A stretch of DNA of 7,774 nt from Nitrospira sp. (GTDB lineage: Bacteria > Nitrospirota > Nitrospiria > Nitrospirales > Nitrospiraceae): positions 1 to 7,774 of the forward strand of contig JANYEF010000562.1 in the NCBI GenBank assembly GCA_025363325.1, read 5' to 3'. The translations under genes and the position numbers were made by a program. Of the stretch, positions 5,485 through 7,774 are shown one piece after another. The number at the start of each line of letters is the position of its first letter. The stretch's first letter is position 1. The notes beneath the pieces are model-generated. The model did not search any database. It had not been told where the DNA came from and saw nothing but the letters and a program-made list of their open reading frames with translations.

Positions 5485-5594
5485 CCTAGCGCCGTTCGTG
5501 TCGGAGTCTATCACATGGTAATTACGGGTTCCCATAGAGGAAGCCCAAAAAGGTCCATCCACATTTGAGGGCCTGCACGTAAGGGACACCTCCC

Positions 5595-5720
5595 GCAGGC
5601 TGTTCAGAAAGGCCGTCCAGCAAGGCCGCAGCGAGAGAAGACCGGAGGCGTACCCTCTGGGGTACGTTGAGGACCTGAACGATGCGAGAACGATGCTGGC
5701 GGACTTTATCAACAGCCTGC
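5595..5720. repeat. Palindromic intergenic repeat, copy 1 (Nitrospira-type)
   Basis: Terminal arms GCAGGCTGTT (5595-5604) and AACAGCCTGC (5711-5720) pair over 10 bp. Inner arms AAAG/CTTT and GTCCAGCA/TGCTGG-CG-GAC extend the stem. The centre is the hairpin GTACCC-TCTG-GGGTAC (5650-5665). The core from CCAGCAAGGCCGCAG through GAGAACGA matches copy 2 at 7576-7699 in the same orientation, including about 27 near-identical bases around the central hairpin. The last base of the repeat is the first base of the cysN/C stop triplet on the plus strand (CTA, 5720-5722). The repeat therefore starts directly at the end of that gene. Confidence 0.85.
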
Positions 5721-7564
5721 TAGATCGAGTACTGAAAGATCGGCTTCGCCCCAATAGCCTGAGCCAGCACTCCACGGCGCTTGAGTTCTTCAAGAATCCG
5801 TCGAGTGGCCGCATCAAAGTCTGCCGGGCCTGACAGCACGATATCCGTATTGGGCGGGGCTTCTTCGGGTGTCTTGCTCATATGAATAGCAATGACCGGC
5901 ACCGGGTGCACGAGCGTCCTGATGGCCTGCGCCGCTTCAACATAAGCCATACCGAATGGATTAGTTGTCGAGACGACAATCAGCCCAGTATCGACAAGCA
6001 ACCGCGCCACTTCGCCATAGCGGCGAGCCATCTCGGTCGCCTGCCCTCGTTCATCCTTCGAAAGGTCTGCATCGAGGCCGCGACGAAGATTCTCTCCGTC
6101 GAGCAGGTACGCATGCCGGCCATCAGCGACAAGCCTCGCCTCGATGGTCCTGGCAAGGAAGGATTTCCCCGTATGCCGCCCGCCGGTCACCAACACAATG
6201 GCGGCTCGGTGGCCATATTGCTGCGCGCGATCCTCGACGCCAACTTGACCCTTCACCCAGGCAAAATCGCGCTGCCGAGCTTCTTCTCGGAGAAACTCCT
6301 GATCGTCATGGACCAGCTCTGTCACGATGCCGCCACCGGCAATGTCGTACTCATCCACGAGAACGAACCGGCCGGTCGACTCAAACGAAGCCGAGAGATC
6401 GAATGCGACCGGTGTTTTTGCCCGAATGGTTAATTCAGCAACCTGATTCTTGTTCACGACATTGCTGCCTTGCTGCTGAGCCAAATCCATTGTGTCGATG
6501 ATGCGATGAATGGTCGCCACTTCACAGTCCACTTCCCTCGTTGCCACTCTGAGCTGATAGCGACGCCCCCGCTCCAATGGCTTCCGTCCCAGCCAGAACA
6601 CATTGGCTCGAAAGGCTGTCGATACCAGCGGGAGTGCATCTTGATGTGAGGCGACCTCTCCTCGTTCGACAAAGATCTGTTCATCGAGCGTCACACCGAC
6701 TGACTGGCCTGCATGGCCTTCTACTGGCGGGGGATCGATATTAAACGCTTCAATAGATTTGACCGTCGCCCGTTTGTTCGACGGCGAGAAGACCAGAGAA
6801 TCGCCGACCTTCAATTGCCCTGCCGTGACGCGTCCGGCGATGATGCGACGGGCGTCGAACTTGTACACGTCCTGAACCGGCAGGCGAAGCGGCTGTTCGG
6901 ATCGCCCCGGCTCCTTCCGAAAAGCACTGAGCGCATCCAGCACGGTCGGGCCGCTGTACCACGGCATCTGCTCGCTCCGGTTGGCGATATTATCTCCGAG
7001 CTTGGCACTGACCGGAATGATCTGCTGTGGAACCGCCTTGAATTGCCCGAGGAACTCTCGATATTCCTTTTCGATCCCGTCGAACACATCCTGCCGATAA
7101 CCAACCAGGTCCATCTTGTTTACAACGACGGCAAACTGGCGTACGCCCAGGAGCGACAAGAGATAGCCATGCTTCTTGGACTGCTCCTTCACGCCCTCCA
7201 AGGCATCGATCAACAGCAACGCTCCTTCAGCCCGGGCCGCCCCGGAGATCATGTTCTTGAGAAACTCCTTGTGCCCCGGCGCATCGATGATGATGTAGTG
7301 CCGCCCCTTCCAGCTAAAGAACGTCCGCGCCGTATCGATGGTAATGCCCTGCTCCTGCTCTTCAAGAAAGGCATCGAACAGGAACGCATACTCAAATTCC
7401 TTCCCCTGCTGCCGGCAGATGGCTTGAACCTTTTCGATCTTGCCATCCGGCAACGATCCCGTGTCGGCATAGAGACGCCCCAGCAAGGTGGACTTCCCGT
7501 GATCCACGTGCCCGACGATGACGATGTTCAAATTGTCAGATGGTTTCGAAATTGTTTCTGCCAT
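5720..7564 (-). CDS. cysN: Sulfate adenylyltransferase GTPase subunit CysN fused to a degenerate APS-kinase-like domain
   Basis: The protein has 614 residues. Residues 10-210 form an EF-Tu-like GTPase: G1 GHVDHGKS 18-25, G2 around GITIDTAR 73-80, G3 DAPGH 94-98, G4 NKMD 149-152, G5 SAK 186-188. EF-Tu-like beta-barrels follow to about 420. With CysD it makes APS from ATP and sulfate, driven by GTP hydrolysis, in the cytoplasm. Residues 450-614 resemble APS kinase: P-loop GGRHTGKS 461-468, LLDGENLRRGL 487-497, EMARRYGEVARLLVDTGLIV 511-530, then TNPF for the usual ISPF. The DPKGLYKKAR lid block of true APS kinases is missing and the domain is short, so kinase activity is doubtful. The ATG (7564-7562) has GGAG (7575-7572) 7 nt upstream. 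cysD lies directly upstream on the same strand. Confidence 0.9.
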   Translation of the reverse strand: MAETISKPSDNLNIVIVGHVDHGKSTLLGRLYADTGSLPDGKIEKVQAICRQQGKEFEYAFLFDAFLEEQEQGITIDTARTFFSWKGRHYIIIDAPGHKEFLKNMISGAARAEGALLLIDALEGVKEQSKKHGYLLSLLGVRQFAVVVNKMDLVGYRQDVFDGIEKEYREFLGQFKAVPQQIIPVSAKLGDNIANRSEQMPWYSGPTVLDALSAFRKEPGRSEQPLRLPVQDVYKFDARRIIAGRVTAGQLKVGDSLVFSPSNKRATVKSIEAFNIDPPPVEGHAGQSVGVTLDEQIFVERGEVASHQDALPLVSTAFRANVFWLGRKPLERGRRYQLRVATREVDCEVATIHRIIDTMDLAQQQGSNVVNKNQVAELTIRAKTPVAFDLSASFESTGRFVLVDEYDIAGGGIVTELVHDDQEFLREEARQRDFAWVKGQVGVEDRAQQYGHRAAIVLVTGGRHTGKSFLARTIEARLVADGRHAYLLDGENLRRGLDADLSKDERGQATEMARRYGEVARLLVDTGLIVVSTTNPFGMAYVEAAQAIRTLVHPVPVIAIHMSKTPEEAPPNTDIVLSGPADFDAATRRILEELKRRGVLAQAIGAKPIFQYSI

Positions 7565-7575
7565 GCTTAGACTCC

Positions 7576-7699
7576 AGAATGTTCAAACAGGCAGCCCAGC
7601 AAGGCCGCAGGGGAGGAAAAACCGCAGGCGTACCCTCTGGGGTACGTTGAGGATTTTTCCGACCCGAGAACGAAGCTGGATGCCTGTTTCAACATTCTG
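7576..7699. repeat. Palindromic intergenic repeat, copy 2, inside the cysD-cysN operon
   Basis: Nineteen-base terminal arms (7576-7594 and 7681-7699) are complementary with one mismatch. CCAGC (7596-7600) pairs with GCTGG (7675-7679), GGAAAAA (7615-7621) with TTTTTCC (7654-7660), and the centre GTACCC (7630-7635) with GGGTAC (7640-7645). The core matches copy 1, but the outer arms are unrelated in sequence to those of copy 1 and still fold. It fills the gap between cysD and cysN/C almost exactly: three bases after the cysD stop, and adjacent to the cysN Shine-Dalgarno. Confidence 0.87.
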
Positions 7700-7702
7700 C
7701 CG

Positions 7703-7774
7703 TTACATGTATCCGTCTTTTCGGAGCAGCTCCATCCCGCGCCCCTCATCCTGCGCACGACCCGATCGCTCTGC
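7703..7774 (-). CDS. cysD: Sulfate adenylyltransferase small subunit CysD, C-terminal 23 residues (5' part outside window)
   Basis: Reading from the right edge, the frame gives AERSGRAQDEGRGMELLRKD and GYM before TAA (7705-7703). CysD proteins end ...ERxGRAxDRDQxGSMExKKRxGYF, so the SGRAQD, ME..LRK.GY spacing identifies it despite the short stretch. CysD is the PAPS-reductase-fold catalytic subunit that adenylates sulfate, working in a complex with CysN. The gene is in operon order with cysN/C, separated by 138 nt that consist mostly of repeat copy 2. Confidence 0.85.
   Translation of the reverse strand, partial: AERSGRAQDEGRGMELLRKDGYM

Larger units (their letters stand above)
5255..5719. 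other. 465-bp gene-free region between the TIGR04255 operon and cysN/C
   Basis: No gene is supported on either strand. From right to left it holds the palindromic repeat copy 1 (5595-5720), a stretch without recognised content (5485-5594), a short perfect palindrome (5467-5484), further unassigned sequence including GGGACAGACC (5411-5420), the operon promoter (5347-5375), and a leader of about 85 nt. The leader contains two small inverted repeats: CCGGT/ACCGG (5326-5330 with 5338-5342) and GGAGTT/AACTCC (5305-5310 with 5322-5327). These two overlap and could be alternative hairpins. Open frames here cross the repeat and look like artefacts. Confidence 0.6.

Noticed and set aside
5464..5817. 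117-codon minus-strand frame across repeat copy 1 into the cysN/C 3' end
   Set aside because: It overlaps cysN/C in another frame, and its middle part is the translated repeat (SSTYPRGYA). The same peptide appears in the frame at 7567-7758 over copy 2.
6713..7570. 285-codon plus-strand open frame
   Set aside because: It is fully antisense to cysN/C, whose motifs are unambiguous. The frame has no recognisable domain and is a shadow of GC-rich coding sequence.
1..7774. CRISPR arrays, tRNA or rRNA genes, and intact insertion sequences
   Set aside because: None was seen on either strand. The only long repeat is present in two distant copies without spacers.

Overview
All genes recognised here lie on the minus strand. 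The window looks like chromosome from a Nitrospira-like bacterium. That assignment is inferred from three things: a Mrp-type ATPase paired with a PCP-reductase-domain protein, a cysD-cysN/C pair of the EF-Tu-like type, and a long palindromic intergenic repeat with a core around GCGTACCCTCTGGGGTACGT, which I recall as abundant in Nitrospira genomes. It is not a database result.

Layout by coordinate. At 1-213 is the 5' end of yebC, with its own promoter. A bidirectional 14-bp terminator hairpin (377-408) follows. At 436-2140 is a two-gene operon, Mrp/NBP35-family ATPase then a zinc-ribbon protein with two tandem PCP_red domains. At 2265-3244 is a toxin-antitoxin patch. It holds an intact BrnT-type toxin with a non-canonical antitoxin, an attC-like symmetric site, a broken HigA C-terminal remnant and an orphan VapB antitoxin with no VapC. 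At 3462-5254 is a tightly packed three-gene operon: a TIGR04255-family protein, a protein with an NWDSYG motif, and a protein with an NPAHALV motif. By eye its base composition is AT-richer than its neighbours, it has its own sigma70-like promoter, and no function is known. It is the best candidate for an undescribed system. At 5720-7774 is the sulfate-activation operon: cysD (only its last 23 codons are in the window) and a CysN GTPase fused to a degenerate APS-kinase-like domain.

Two copies of the palindromic repeat (5595-5720 and 7576-7699) flank cysN/C in the same orientation. Each begins 0-3 nt after a stop codon. Their cores match but their outer arms differ in sequence and still pair, so structure seems to be conserved rather than sequence.

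How the genes work together: CysD and CysN would make APS from sulfate and ATP with GTP hydrolysis, and the C-terminal P-loop domain may or may not phosphorylate it. Mrp and the PCP_red protein are probably co-translated partners in Fe-S or redox chemistry. The central 2.2-5.3 kb is accessory material (TA genes, remnants and the TIGR04255 cassette) placed between housekeeping operons.
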